NCBI GenBank assembly: GCA_031769625.1
Contig: JAUIMM010000484.1
Span: 434,001 to 498,000 of the forward strand
Length of the DNA: 64,000 bases
Origin: Taudactylus pleione
Taxonomy: Eukaryota > Chordata > Amphibia > Anura > Myobatrachidae
Direction: 5' to 3'
The translations under genes were made by a program, and so were the position numbers. Position 1 is the stretch's first letter, and each line of letters opens with the position of its first letter. Shown here piece after piece: positions 20,785 to 32,823 of this stretch. The notes below the pieces were generated by a model. The model was not told where the DNA came from and ran no database searches. It saw nothing but the letters and a program-made list of their open reading frames with translations.

Positions 20785-21387
20785 GGACCTGATTCAGACC
20801 CACTCGCTAAGGCGCGATCACTCGCTCTGAGTGGTTTTCACCAAACTGCACATGCTTATAATTCACAGTGCGCGTGCGCAAGCCATTTGGTGCGATCTTA
20901 TTTTTGTTGCTTGTAAGCCACTATCAGGTCGCTGCTTTGAGTGACAGATAGTACCATTTGTGGGTAGTAACAGGGGAAGGTGCTTGTGAACGGGGGAGTT
21001 GATGTGCTAACGCAGGCGTGTCAGGCCACCAAAATGCCGTTTAAAGGGCGTGCATTATTAGCAAAGTAGCGTCATTGTACATGTCACCTGCATGTATTTC
21101 AGCCAGCACTGATCGCTGTGCTTGTGGCGGGTTAAGGCAACCCCAAGGGTTGCTAGCAGCTCCGATGGCTCACGATGGTCCCAATTAATCCTACATTTCC
21201 CGGAGATGACGTGTTTTGCGAGTTGCAAGGGGGCGTCTTTAGACACTTGCGAGCACACTTTGCCGTAGCTCGCTAAAACATAGTGGGCATCCTTATGCGA
21301 CGCAGTGCGAGCATTTCATTTAAATAACCTTTAATAACTTTTTGCAAGCGAGTGACCGCAACTTGTGAGCGGGTCTGAATGAGCTCC
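20785..21387. mobile_element. MITE, GGCCTGATTCAGAG family, copy at ERV edge
   Basis: The ends are GGACCTGATTCAGACCC and GGGTCTGAATGAGCTCC, with TAA on both sides (20782-20784 and 21388-21390). The interior holds CACCTTCCCCTGTTACTACC-like sequence in reverse orientation. It starts 9 bases after the 3' LTR. Confidence 0.8.
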
Positions 21388-22290
21388 TAAGTTTCAAAGA
21401 GCTTAACTTTTTGGTGCTTAGCCTCTGATAGTTAATTGGTTTTAGTTGGCTTTAGCACATACTTATCACAAAATTAAGAACCCGTGTCCCTGCAGGAGAC
21501 TATTAATAAATATCTCCGATAAATAATTTCTTGTTGCTACAATATACGTCAATAATGATTGCTCAGAGAGCCAGAGTTTTAAAAGTGAAGCACAGGTGGC
21601 TTGATGATGAGATACTGTAGATCTATTTCCAATAATGGAATACTTTAACACACAGCAGCACCTCTGGCGCAGTGACGTGCAGTGAGGTAAATGGCTGGGG
21701 AGGCACTGGCTAGTATCAGAGCCAAGCAAACTAAAGTAAGGCATCAAAGTTTCCTGCGTCCTAAACTTACTGAGGTTGAATGTCATTATATGAACCCGAG
21801 GGTACATGTGGGCATTATACAAAGGTGCAGCAGTATATAGTGCTGGAGATTTGGTGAGTTTTGATCAGGGATGTGCGGAAAAGGTAGATAGGGGAGGCAT
21901 TGCCTCACCTGCCATACACTTTTTACTCAATGGTTTAGACTATAAAAATTATTAGAATACAAAGAAGATATTTATAATATTTTATTAACATTTTTCTTAT
22001 AATTTTTATCGTCAAAACTGTGGACATACCGAAGTATGACAGGAAAGGCTCTGCCTCACTTGACCGCACCTCACTGCTCTGGTGATAGTATAATGGAACT
22101 GCACCAACAGATTCCATAGTCCACCAGTCTGGCACAGGCAAAGAACCAGGTGAGTGTATAAATAAAGTGCAGGAGGGAGCTGCACAGAGAGATCCTGACT
22201 CCAAAATGCATTCAAAAGAATGCCTCTCTCCTGTTTGTACAACACTAGTAGCAAAGCTTTGACTCAGCGTTAGGCAGAAAACCATACTTG
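21388..22290. other. Unassigned non-coding stretch
   Basis: No gene is supported. The stretch contains GAGGCACTGGCTAG- and GGCATTGCCTCACC-like fragments that look like degraded repeat ends, but boundaries could not be fixed. Confidence 0.35.
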
Positions 22291-22466
22291 GGGGTAAATT
22301 TACTAAGATGGGAGTTCTATTTAAGAAGTGATGTTGCCCATAGCAACCAATCAGATTCTCCTTCTCATATATCCAGCACCTTCTAGAATATAATACCTGG
22401 AATCTGATTGGTTGCTATGGGCAACAACACTTCTAAATAGAACTCCCGTCTTAGTAAATTTACCCC
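22291..22466. mobile_element. MITE, GGGGTAAATTTACTAAG family, copy 1
   Basis: A near-perfect palindrome: GGGGTAAATTTACTAAG at the left and CTTAGTAAATTTACCCC at the right, each followed inward by an AACTCC(C/T)-type arm, with GTTGCCCATAGCAACCAATC and its complement inside. TTG flanks both ends. Two further copies lie at 25678-25843 and 57214-57385. Confidence 0.88.
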
Positions 22467-23009
22467 TTGCAGTCTCTCCCAGAATGTCAGGATACACACC
22501 TTGAAATTGTGGTGACCTCCCTGACTCCCTGAAGAGTCTAGAAATCTCCATGAGGCTGAGTCGTGTGGATGAAACACAGTGATCACATCATCACTCCTCC
22601 CCGCCCTCTATGTAGAAAACACTGGGGAGAAGAACAAGAAGTATGTATATTACAAGAAAATGACACTGCTCTCCAGCACACTGATGGCTACATAAGACCC
22701 TGTGTGCCCTAGGATGTGTTATGAATTACAGGGAATTTGTGCCGAAGGAAGTGTGCTAATTTACTGCAAATGTGTGCTTCATTACAGGGCATGCGTGTTG
22801 CATTATAGGGTGTGTGCTGTATTATGGGTGTGTAATTAATTGCATGAACCTGGTGAAAAGTAGAGGGGGGTCACTTAAGATACCAGAAAATAGTACAGTG
22901 CAGCATATGTTTAATGCACTATCACACCTATGGTAAAACATCTCAGTTAGTGGGTTTATGGTCAGTGGCGGAGAGTGGTGTGACCAGGTGCAAGAATATG
23001 CTTTGGGCC
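22467..23009. other. Unassigned non-coding stretch
   Basis: No gene is supported; frames are short. It includes a loosely repeated GTGTGCT-TTACAGGG-type segment at 22735-22840 and then runs into the 31-bp minisatellite. Confidence 0.35.
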
Positions 23010-23995
23010 CCCCTAAGCAGTACCCCTATGCAGTGCCCCTTATATAGTGGCCCCAGTAGTTATCCCCTGCTATGCAGTGCCCCTGGTAGCAGTCCCCCCT
23101 TAGTATAGTGCCCCGGTAGTAGTCTCCCCTAGGTGCAGTGGCCCCAGTAGTAGTTCCCCCTAGGTGCAGTGCACCCAGTAGTAGTTTTCCCTAGGTGCAG
23201 TGCCCCCAGTAGTAGTCCCCCTATGTGCAGTGCCCCCAGTAGTAGTCCCCCCTATGTGCAGTGCCCCCAGTAGTAGTCCCCCCTATGTGCAGTGCCCCCA
23301 GTAGTAGTCCCCCCTATGTGCAGTGCCCCCAGTAGTAATCCCCCCTATGTGCAGTGCCCCCAGTAGTAGTCCCTGCTATGTGCACTGCCCCGAGTAGTAG
23401 TCCCTGCTATGTGCACTGCTCCCAGTAGTAGTCCCTGCTATGTGCACTGCCCCCAGTAGTAGTCCCTGCTATGTGCACTGCCCCCAGTAGTAGTCCCCGC
23501 TATGTGCACTGCCCCCAGTAGTAGTCCCCCCTATGTGCAGTGCCCCCAGTAGTAGTCCCCCCCTATGTGCAGTGCCCCCAATAGTAGTCCCCACATGTGC
23601 AGTGCCCCCAGTAGTAGTCCCCACATGTGCAGTGCCCCCAATAGTAGTCCCCCTATGTGCAGTGCCCCCAGTAGTAGTCCCCCCTATGTGCAGTGCCCTC
23701 AGTAGTAGTCCCCCTATGTGCACTCGCCCCAGTAGTAGTCCCTGTTATGTGCACTGCTCCCAGTAGTAGTCCCCGCTATGTGCACTGCCCCGAGTAGCAG
23801 TCCCTGCTATGTGCACTGCCCACAGTAGCAGTCCCCCCTATGTGCAGTGCCCCCAGTAGTAGTCCCCGCTATGTCCAGTGCCTCCAGTAGTAGTCCCTCC
23901 TATGTGCAGTGCCCCCAGTAGTAGTCCCTGCCATGTGCAGTGCCCCCAGTAGTAGTCCCCGCTATGTGCAGTGCCCCCAGTAGTAGTCCCTGCGA
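23010..23995. repeat. 31-bp minisatellite (~30 units)
   Basis: The unit CCCCCAGTAGTAGTCCCCCC plus TATGTGCAGTG recurs every 31 bp, with two main variants (CCCCCTATGTGCAGTG and CCTGCTATGTGCACTG) grouped in blocks. The array begins with looser units and ends sharply at a MITE remnant. Confidence 0.97.
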
Positions 23996-24463
23996 GTTAA
24001 CAATGCATTTGCTCGCTGCGCGTAGACAGCCCAGCAGAGTGAGTGACAGGGGAGGCCGTTTGTAGGTGGTAACAGAGGCTGGCCATTAAAAACAGGGAAG
24101 TGGAGGTGCAAACGCAGGCATGCCTGAGCAGCTCAACAGCGTTTTAGAGGTGTGCATAACTAAAAGACAGCATCATAGTACACATCACCTGGCTTGTTTT
24201 TACACTGAAGTGCTCGCAGTGCTTGCGGCAGGGTATGGTCAACTTCAAGCGCTGCGATAGCATCCGATGTACCGATGGTTGCATACACTTCCTGGACATG
24301 ACGTGCACAACTGGGCGTCTTAAAACAGGCCGGTGGGTGTCTGCATCGCTCTCTAAGAAATACTGGGTGTGCTAATGCATTGCTGTGCGGGAGCACTGCC
24401 TACGCAATTTGCATACACATCATGTGAGCGATCGCTTCTAGTGAGCGGCTCTGAATCAGGCTC
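23996..24463. mobile_element. MITE, GGCCTGATTCAGAG family, left end lost
   Basis: The right end GCGGCTCTGAATCAGGCTC and an interior shared with the 20785-21387 copy (GTGAGTGACAGGGGAGG, GCGCTGCGATAG) identify it. The left end is replaced by the minisatellite boundary. Confidence 0.65.
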
Positions 24464-24728
24464 ACAGTTCCTTCAAAGATTACAGGCATTAAATAGGTTC
24501 AGTAGAAAACGTAACATTAACAATCCAAGCTGCAAAAATCTCAAAATGCATGCAGGTCTGCACAAATAGCATATGCAACCAATTTACGCCCCATGTCTTA
24601 AATAATTTGTTTTTATAGTAAAATAAGCATTCTCTATTAGAAGTGAATAAAAACCTCTCAAATACAGCAGGAAAAACCCTGCTATATGCATGAGCAATCC
24701 AAATAAGCACCTACAGCTTATACTCAAG

Positions 24729-25457
24729 GTGCCCATCCGCTAGACGATTTATGTGAGCGATTGAACGGTAACGATACCGTAATCGTTCATAAATCGTTTG
24801 CAAATCACTTGCAAATCGTTTGTAAAATGTCTTAAACGACCAGCGATGCGCGTGCCCGCTGGTCGTTTAGACATCTATCATCATGCAAACATGCTGGACA
24901 ATCTGACAATATCGTCAGATTGATCATGTTTGCAGATGACTGATGAGCCTGTACCAGGCCTGCCAAGAGCTGTGGTGGGCCCCGGTAATAGGGGACGTGG
25001 CCTAATCACGGGAGGCGTGGCCATGCCCCCTTGGTAACAGAAAAAAAAAAGATTTGCAGCGCCGCGAAGTGGCGCTGCGCACTGAGGAGGGGGGGTGCTC
25101 TCAGCCCGGCGCAAAGCCAGGGGGGGCACGATCAGTGTGATCGCTCCCCCCACAGGCATAGGAGACTGCTGTGGCTGCTGCTCAGCAGCCACAAGCAGTC
25201 TCCAACTGCAGCTCAGCACACGCTGTGTGCTGGGCTGCTGTAAGGGGGGGGGGGCGCTGAACCCGGGCTCCCGCCGGGCCCCTCAGGAAGCCCGGGCCCG
25301 GGTAATCTGTACCCGCCCCCCCCCCCCCTCGCCGCCCCTGGCCTTTACTGAACGACTGCTTGTTCAGTGCAGGCTCATCACAGACTGACAAACGACTGCA
25401 CGATTACAATGTCGTAATTGTGCGGTCGTTTTCATGTCTGCTAGTGGATGGGCACCT
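24729..25457. mobile_element. TIR element GGTGCCCATCCGCTAG with nested GC-rich repeat
   Basis: The ends GGTGCCCATCCGCTAGACG and GTCTGCTAGTGGATGGGCACC are inverted repeats. The arms are rich in CGTTTAGAC and ACGATTT motifs. The centre (about 24955-25350) contains an unrelated insertion that includes the dispersed GC-rich repeat at 25098-25340, also present at 4488-4800. Confidence 0.7.
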
Positions 25458-25677
25458 GTAGTCAGCCAATCAGAATGAGTTAGCTAGTGCTGGCGATCAT
25501 CATGAGCATGTATGTGCACCCACAAATGATACAGCTTTACAGGCGATATAGTAATCTCTGTGCCCATCTGCATCTGTTTGCAATTACATGAATGCACCGT
25601 TATTGTCTTAGGCCTACTGTATGTTACAAAGCCCCTTTCAGACCTCATTTCACCTCTCCAGTTGCAAGTGATCATAA

Positions 25678-25843
25678 GGGGTATTTTTCCTAAAGTGCAG
25701 GTTTTTTGAAGTGGAGATGTTGCCCAATCAAATTCTAGCTATTATCTTCTAGAAGGTGCTAGATAAATGTTAAGAAGAACCTGATTGGTTGCTATGGGCA
25801 ACATCTCCACTTCTTAAAATCAGCACTTTAGTAAATATACCCC
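25678..25843. mobile_element. MITE, GGGGTAAATTTACTAAG family, copy 2
   Basis: The ends are GGGGTATTTTTCCTAAAG and CTTTAGTAAATATACCCC, with TAA on each side (25675-25677 and 25844-25846). The interior holds AGTGGAGATGTTGCC and its complement around a TATCTTCTAGAAGGTGCTAG core. Confidence 0.88.
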
Positions 25844-25846
25844 TAA

Positions 25847-26796
25847 GGTTTAGCTGAAATCAGGGCTCTTCTCTGCTTCGTGCTATTCATAGAGCAAGTT
25901 TACCGTGGAGAAGTGTATTACTTCTCCAGCTGCTCCCCCGCTCCATGCCTGCATCACATCACCATACTTTTGTATGGTGAGTGCGATTCATAAAGGAATG
26001 GAAATCTCAGCTTTCCGTTCCTCTCCTGCGGTACAGATTCGCCATGTGAGGATGGTGTTATCTGTACCGCAAGCCGAACAGAGCAGGGAAGTTGCAGATT
26101 CCTGGCACCCGACGCTGACTCCGCCCCCTTTTACCAGCATCCATTGCAGCAGATCTGACCTCATCTGCTGCTCTCGGACTCCGGGGCATGCACAGTGAGG
26201 ACCAGGCATATAGGGCTCCCGATATGTCTGTCTTCTCACTGCATACAGGGATCGTGGAGGGGGCGAACAGCACCTGAAGACGTCGGAGAGGTAAGTATAC
26301 ATGAATGTCTACTAAACTTCACTATATATTGCATCGAAGTGATGTGATATATAGTGAAATCTTTTAGTAGCCACTTCATGTTGTACAAGAATAGACCCTG
26401 AAGTGTCAGAATCACATACGTCTGCTTGGCTGCATACAGCTGCTTTTCTGGGCAGATGCAGAAGCCAATTCGCTTATTTTACGCTACACAACTCCCCATA
26501 GTGCCTATATCAATATTTAAAAACTGCTCAATAAAAGAACATTTTAATCATCACGCTACTGTATTGTGACAGGTCCACTTTAAAATTTACAAAGAAACTT
26601 CTGTTATATCTACAGGTTAGAGGTGACAAGGAAGTTAGAATTGTGTACAGGAACATGAATGGCTCTATGGATATTGCTGGCTTTTTACCTATGTCGATCA
26701 ACCGCTGTTTCTTACATTTGCCTTGATACATAGACCCCAAACATTAGATGGAGACTAGTTTTGTTTTGTTTTTTGGGGAATACATAGGGAATCTCT
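25847..26796. other. Unassigned non-coding stretch with small palindromes
   Basis: No gene is supported. Short inverted segments occur at 25905-25935 (GGAGAAGTGTATTACTTCTCC), 25970-25985 and 26295-26380 (CTATATATTGCATCGAAGTG region), suggesting eroded MITEs. The frames are short and lack domains. Confidence 0.4.
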
Positions 26797-26814
26797 TACA
26801 GTTTGTCAAAAGGA

Positions 26815-27513
26815 AAAAGGGAAAGAAGTTGTTAGGTGGGCGCACAAAAAGAGTGAATAGTAAATAAAATATAACTTTTATTAATTATTGAATTAAAATA
26901 TATCCCAATTTATTGGGAAATACACAGTGAAATATAAGGGTTAAAACCTTTAATTAGACAAAACAAACATGTATTATAAAATGGTAGGTCCACTAATGAA
27001 TTGTTAATAATATAGGGTGATTATATATCTATTGGAATTTGGAGTATATTTATGTATAGATGTTGAGAATATTCAGGCAATAGACACAATAATATTATGT
27101 TAATATCAAAAATTCAGCTATTACTGGCTAATGTTGCCTGGTTATCTCAATAATGTAAACAGCTACATAACGTATTCAATACAATATAGTATAAGTATTA
27201 GTGCCCAACAACAATTGTAGTGGAGCTGCCAGTGACACCAACACGCGCGTATCACTGTTAGCAACAGCTTTCAAAAGGCTGAAAACCTTGAGAAAGCCTT
27301 GAGAAAGCTGTTGCTTTATATTTATTTACTATTCACTCTTTTTGTGCGCCCACCTAACAACTTCTTTCCCTTTTTCCCAAATTGTACAATCTAATCTGGT
27401 TGACTAGGGCTGCACCCCCACTATTTATTAAGTATTTAGCTTTGATAATATAGGGGTTTAACATTTCAATTAAATCACTGTGCAGATATTTTCCTTCCTT
27501 TCCCTTCCCTACA
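26815..27513. mobile_element. Fold-back insertion with 18-bp target duplication
   Basis: TTACAGTTTGTCAAAAGG occurs on both sides (26797-26814 and 27514-27531). The first ~60 bases recur inverted at about 27318-27379 (TTGTTAGGTGGGCGCAC and its complement), leaving about 134 bases of tail beyond the right arm. The body is AT-rich and non-coding. The structure parallels the insert at 10591-11492. Confidence 0.85.
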
Positions 27514-27531
27514 TTTACAGTTTGTCAAAAG

Positions 27532-28164
27532 GTTAAGATGAAAACTTAGGCATAATTATGTAATGTCATTTATATATAGTACTTGTGTGGAATGAACAGA
27601 TGCAGAAGTAGAAAATACCTATACTGTACATGGAGTTGGGATTACTGTAGCTGAGTTCTGGCAATAAATTATTAATATACGAAGTAGGCTGGGTGTCCTT
27701 TTTCTAAACTGTGGGCTTCACCCCATATGGTTATTCGTGGCCCATTGCTACTGCAGTTGGAGTGGTTTAATAAACAAATAACAGCCCTGCAATGACCTAT
27801 GAAGAGCAGTGATGATCAGCGAGTTTTACCCTGGCCTAGTTGCTATGGAAACCCTAGATAATAGAGATTCTTAATGACCTGTGATGTTACACTGTCTGGC
27901 TGCTAAAGCTGAGTCAATAGTAGCACAGAGTGTAGAATTCCATAAAATCACCTTTATATTGTGCAACTGTCATATTCAAAATATAAAAATAATGTATGTC
28001 AGTGGTCAGATGGCTTGTTTTCTGCCTTCCTGCTCTTTCTCAAACTGTACCACAAACAACCTTACAAAATTGAGACACTCTAGCAGAAAGCACCAACAGC
28101 TGTGTAAGCTAATGCATGCCTAGTAGTACAGTATATGATATAAAGTAATCAACTAATCTAAAGT
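27532..28164. other. Unassigned non-coding stretch
   Basis: Nothing recognisable; AT-rich, short frames only. Confidence 0.3.
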
Positions 28165-28475
28165 TGGGCATCCACTATACAATTTTCTATCAGATATCTG
28201 TCCAATTTGGCTGGTTGGAATGAAAACCTGGTAATGTATGGGAGCAGATGACAATCGTCCATTTGCTCACAAATACTGGAAAATAGCCAAAAATAGTTGC
28301 TCAGACAAATTGGGTAAAACACGCAAATTTAACCAATTTGAAAATTTTTTTGTCCTTTTTTCAGTGTTTAAAATCATATGATCGACTGTCATCTGCTCCC
28401 ATACATTACCAGGTTTTCATTCCAACCAGCCAGATTGGACAGATATCTGACAGAAAATTGTATAGTAGATGCCCA
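28165..28475. mobile_element. Palindromic MITE (GGGCATCCACTATAC)
   Basis: Left arm GGGCATCCACTATACAATTTT and right arm AAAATTGTATAGTAGATGCCC form a nearly full-length hairpin. Inner arms such as CTGGTAATGTATGGGAGCAG and its complement continue the match to a short central loop. Confidence 0.88.
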
Positions 28476-28879
28476 GTTTAAAACAGGAATGGTGGAGTGC
28501 TCCTCACTGCTTCATTTACATATGATTGAATTTCTAGCAGGTGGTAAGCATACAACATCAGCCAATCAACCTATTGAAAATAAAAAGGGGTGATTCAATT
28601 CCAGATGATGTGCATGAAGACATTGCCACAATTTACAGGAGGGGACATTACTGTTGAATATTGTAGCAAATCTTTGCCAAATTTCTTGTGTACTTCTAAG
28701 AGCATAGAAGAAAAATCTGTGACAATCCTGGAGGCACAGCGCACACATACAGAGATGGATCTCCCCAAGAGACGCCACCTGTCATCACTGTTTCATTTAC
28801 ATATGAAAACAACATTTGTCATTCCACTGTATGTCTGTTAGGAGGATATGTAGTCAGGAAGCCGATGATCGAAATTAAG

Positions 28880-29080
28880 AAAAAGGGGCGGTTAGGGTTA
28901 GGCACTGCTTGGAGGGAGGTTAGGGTAAGGCACCCCCCGGGAGGGTTAGGTGTAAGCTGCGGGGACAGGGGGATAGGTTTAGGCACTTACAGGGGGGAGG
29001 TTAGGGTTAGGCACTATGGGGGAAGTTACGGTTAGGCACCCCTAAAGGAGGGTGAGGGGGGCAGAGGGTTAGGGTTAGTT
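28880..29080. repeat. Degenerate TTAGGG-rich minisatellite
   Basis: Loose repeats of GGTTAGGGTTAGGCACT separated by G-rich spacers. Similar fragments lie at about 44700-44880 (complement strand) and 47452-47512. It resembles interstitial telomere-like repeats but the spacers are not telomeric. Confidence 0.7.
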
Positions 29081-29231
29081 AATTTACTTACCCCATCGGG
29101 ATCTTCACTTCTGGTCTTCCGGCGTTGGGATTTGAACCGCCAGACCTGGGTAAATCATACTGATTCCGACAGGAGGCATATCTTTTGCACCTGCTACAGG
29201 GCATGCTGCTGCTGATGGTGATGAATGGCAA

Positions 29232-29403
29232 CATTGGCGGCTCCAGAGGTGGGGTTGCAACACAGTTCAAAATTAAAATTGGGGAGCTACACCAACTGCC
29301 ACCCAAAAAGCTCTCAACCATCGCCGTCTGGGACTCACTGCCAGTTAACTCCCCTATTTGAATTTTGGACTGTGCTACAGCCCCACCTCTGGAGCCACCA
29401 CTG
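29232..29403. mobile_element. hAT-type MITE with 8-bp target duplication
   Basis: A 172-bp element with ends CATTGGCGGCTCCAGAGG and CCTCTGGAGCCACCACTG, flanked by AATGGCAA at 29224-29231 and 29404-29411. A partial relative is at 33482-33600. Confidence 0.85.
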
Positions 29404-29411
29404 AATGGCAA

Positions 29412-30369
29412 TGGCAATGGCTGATTGCAGAATCACAAACACATCTGAGAGCTCTGCATTTACTAATCGCATCTATATTAGCTAAATGAGCACCTTCTTA
29501 TTTGTTTTAGTTCCTCAAAACAAAGGAGAGATTCCACGCTGAACTGTTTAAGAGAAAATGGTTGAATAATAATTGTGAACCACAATTTTTGACATACATA
29601 AGACACACATATATCATATATGTATCTGTCTGGCACCCATGTAATCTTATTAAATGTTTTGGTTGGTGATGCTCCCAAAGCCCAAAAGACTGATATATGG
29701 TTATATACAAAGAAAAAGAAGAAGGGCTTTTTTGGGGGCACTCAACAATTTGTACTACTGTTAAAACATAACTTTTATTTTGAATTCTCTAAAATAAGTA
29801 ATTTCCTGAACTACACATATAAATATATGACACACAAAAAAATTAATTACAGGAGCTGGACAATGTCCACCTGTATAATAAATGGCGAAAATATTGTAGA
29901 ATATTTTAAATTATTAAGGAGGATCAATATTCGTCTACTTCTGGTAAGCTCATTATCAACCACTAATACATTACTGTTGGTGATTACCTATGTTAGTTGG
30001 ATAAAGATTATTACAAGTCACCAATGCTATGTAAATACACCTCACTGCTTCTACTTCTCCCCTGTGTGCATGCCGCAGTGAGCGAGGGAGTGAGAGCACA
30101 GTGGGGCACAAATAGCTTGGTAGAAGGAAGTAAAATATTTGGATGTGCTTTTGTGACGGTCCTGGTCTCCACAGTCCTTGTTAGAAAGTACCAGCGTAGG
30201 GACAGTGATAGACTGGCCCCACAATGAGAGTCCAATGAAAATTATAAGATACAGAGAAACAAAGAATACTGAAGATTTCAACAATCTATATCCCTCATGT
30301 GTATATATTTTTACAGAGGAATAATAATAAGCATGATCTCACCTAATTGGGTATCAGCAACACACTAAA
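29412..30369. other. Unassigned AT-rich stretch
   Basis: No gene is supported. The segment around 29715-29800 (GGGGGCACTCAACAATTTG, then AACATAACTTTTATTTTGAA) resembles the interior of the fold-back element at 26815 and may be a diverged relative. Confidence 0.3.
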
Positions 30370-30710
30370 GGTGCCCACACACATAGCGACATTTTACACG
30401 ATTTGGCCGATTTCGCCGAATCGTGACGACGAATCGGGTAAAAAAAGTACAAATCGTGAATTTATACTCACGAGCATGATGCCGATGCACGTCCCCGCTC
30501 GTCGTATATTGCATCTTCTGATCTGCCGTGCTGTAGGACAGATTAGCCAATCTGGGATACAATGCATTGGCTGCAAGATAGATCTTTAGTCAGATTGGAC
30601 ATTTTTAACTCCAAATCGTGATCACGACGGCAAGGGAGCTCCCGTGAAAGTTCATGAGGAAATTGGCCATAAAATCGTATTGTGAGCACATCGGTATATG
30701 TGTGGGCACC
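30370..30710. mobile_element. GGTGCCCACACACATAG element, tandem copy 1
   Basis: A 341-bp element with inverted ends GGTGCCCACACACATAGCG and a near complement at the right. It is almost identical to the next copy (about five substitutions noted). Confidence 0.88.
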
Positions 30711-30715
30711 TTTAA

Positions 30716-31056
30716 GGTGCCCACACACATAGCGACATTTTACACGATTTGGCCGATTTCGATGAATCGTGACGACGAATCGGGTAAAAAAAGTACAAAT
30801 CGTGAATTTATACTCACGAGCATGATGCCGATGCGCGTCCCCGCTCGTCGTATATCGCATCTTCTGATCTGCCGTGCTGTAGGGCAGATTAGCCAATCTG
30901 GGATACAATGCATTGGCTGCAAGATAGATCTTTAGTCAGATTGGACATTTTTAACTCCAAATCGTGATCACGACGGCAAGGGAGCTCCCGTGAAAGTTCA
31001 TGAGGAAATTGGCCATAAAATCGTATCGTGAGCACATCGGTATATGTGTGGGCACC
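30716..31056. mobile_element. GGTGCCCACACACATAG element, tandem copy 2
   Basis: Same length and orientation as copy 1, and separated from it only by TTTAA. The near identity indicates a recent tandem duplication or a second insertion at the edge of the first. Confidence 0.88.
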
Positions 31057-31145
31057 AGTGGGTACTATCTAATATTACAGTTCTAATTGAGCTTCACAAC
31101 ATGGGCATATCATTTGCACACCCTTAAATACAGTTCACATAAAAA

Positions 31146-31316
31146 TTTACTAAGCAGCGGGTTCTAAACCCCGGCGGTTTGGTGGCGGTCTGATGGCAGG
31201 TTCTAAACCCCGGGGTTTGCGGCAGTTTTGCAGTGGATTTGGCCTTAGTAAATCTGCGGATAGCAAAACCGCCACCAAACCACCAGGGTTTAGAACCAGC
31301 CGCTTAGTAAATTTCG
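31146..31316. mobile_element. Palindromic MITE (AATTTACTAAGCAGCGG)
   Basis: The ends AATTTACTAAGCAGCGGGTT and AACCAGCCGCTTAGTAAATT are inverted, with GTTCTAAACCCCGG repeated twice in the left arm. Confidence 0.75.
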
Positions 31317-31617
31317 CCATAGTCTGTTTGTATATGAAGAACCTTTATTGTATCACAAGTTGTCCCTATTTTAGACAAACAATAATGGTGATCAGCAGCC
31401 CATAAAGTATGCTAGCAGTTTGACAATTCTCGACTTTAACAGTAAAACAGTTTAAGAGTAGCATGCATATAAAAAATCAGCAACGCATGTTAATCTTTGC
31501 AAACACCAATTAGCACATCAGATTTAATCCTTATAAGCAGCAACATTAATCAGCAACACGAGTGTTTCAGTGTTAATAATGGTCTTCAGTTTGACAAAAA
31601 AAACAATGTACTGTAAT

Positions 31618-31876
31618 GGTGCATACACACGGTCAGATTTGTCAGATGAACGATTGAATGATTTTTTACTGTATTAAAATAAATGAAATCATCCAAAACT
31701 GACTGCAAACACATCAGATGTCAGATATCGTTATCTGATAAAAACGGGAACGCGCATCATTCATCGTTCATTGTTGCCCACATGTCAGATTTTTCTTTCA
31801 GATATGAACGATTAAACGATTTTTAAAATCGTTATCATTCAGATCTGAAGAAAAATCTGACCGTGTGTATGCACCA
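31618..31876. mobile_element. Palindromic MITE (TGGTGCATACACACGG)
   Basis: The ends TGGTGCATACACACGGTCAG and CTGACCGTGTGTATGCACCA are perfect complements. The inner arms contain GATTTTTAAAATCGTT-like palindromes. Confidence 0.88.
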
Positions 31877-31925
31877 TAAGCGTTACACATTACCTCTGCA
31901 ATCACTTGTTAGCATTCAGCGTTAA

Positions 31926-32524
31926 GGGCCTGATTCAGAGCCGGACGCTATTTGCGGACGCTCGTTCTAAAAAAGGGGCCGGATATTTAAATTGAGCGCT
32001 CACTCTTTGCGGTGTGTTGACGCCTCTATGTCTGAGCGAGCGTCCGAAAAATGCGCTCGCTATTTTGTAAAGACGCCCCTTTGCCGTTCGCATCACACGT
32101 CATCTCTGGTATTTATTAGATTAATCGGGAACATCAAAAGGCATCTGAACCTCTCGCAGTGCTTGTGGTAGAATTTTCTTCCCGCTATCACTGCGAGCAG
32201 TTCAGGCTAAAAGACAACCAAGTGACGTGGTCGATGACGCTCCTTTACTAATTATGCACTCCCATTAAACGCCCTTTTGACCGTTAGGCACGCCTGCATT
32301 CGGATCTCCACTCCCCCGTTTTCAAGCACCTTCCCCTGTTACCACCCACAAACGGTACATTCTGTCAATCAAATTAGCAGCCCCTCACTGTTTTACGAGC
32401 GCATGATTTCCGACCGCAATGACTGTTTTGCGCATGCGCATTACGACCCATATGCATGCGCAGTTGTGCGAACATCGCTCAGAGCGAACGAGCGTCTGCT
32501 TACGAGCAGCTCTGAATCAGGCCC
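31926..32524. mobile_element. MITE, GGCCTGATTCAGAG family, copy with TAA duplication
   Basis: The ends GGGCCTGATTCAGAGCC and GCTCTGAATCAGGCCC are flanked by TAA at 31923-31925 and 32525-32527. The interior aligns with 3825-4423 and 6242-6830. TAA (TWA) is the usual target of PIF/Harbinger elements. Confidence 0.88.
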
Positions 32525-32823
32525 TAAATCTGTTGGATACAATGAATTAACATATGTGATATATTTCGAACACAATGTGGACGCTGTAGAAATAACTTTC
32601 AGCATAACACATTACTTCTGCAGTAAATTTTTTGCATTTAAGCAATAAATATGTTGGATACAAAAATTCATCATATGTGACACATTCTGTAAACAATGTT
32701 TCACTTTATTCCCTCTGTGTGCACCCTGTGGATTTTTACGAGTACAAGATTCACACACTCGTGGGACATTGGACGGTAAATTGTCCACAGAGAGCGGGAT
32801 GAACAGAAAACATGCCTCTAGAC

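Noticed and set aside
23469..23766. Pro/Val-rich and Gly/Thr-rich frames in the 23-kb minisatellite
   Set aside because: Repeat-derived frames, no gene context.
29620..30081. 153-residue + strand frame
   Set aside because: AT-rich composition, lysine run from a poly-A stretch, and no recognised domain; probably repeat DNA.
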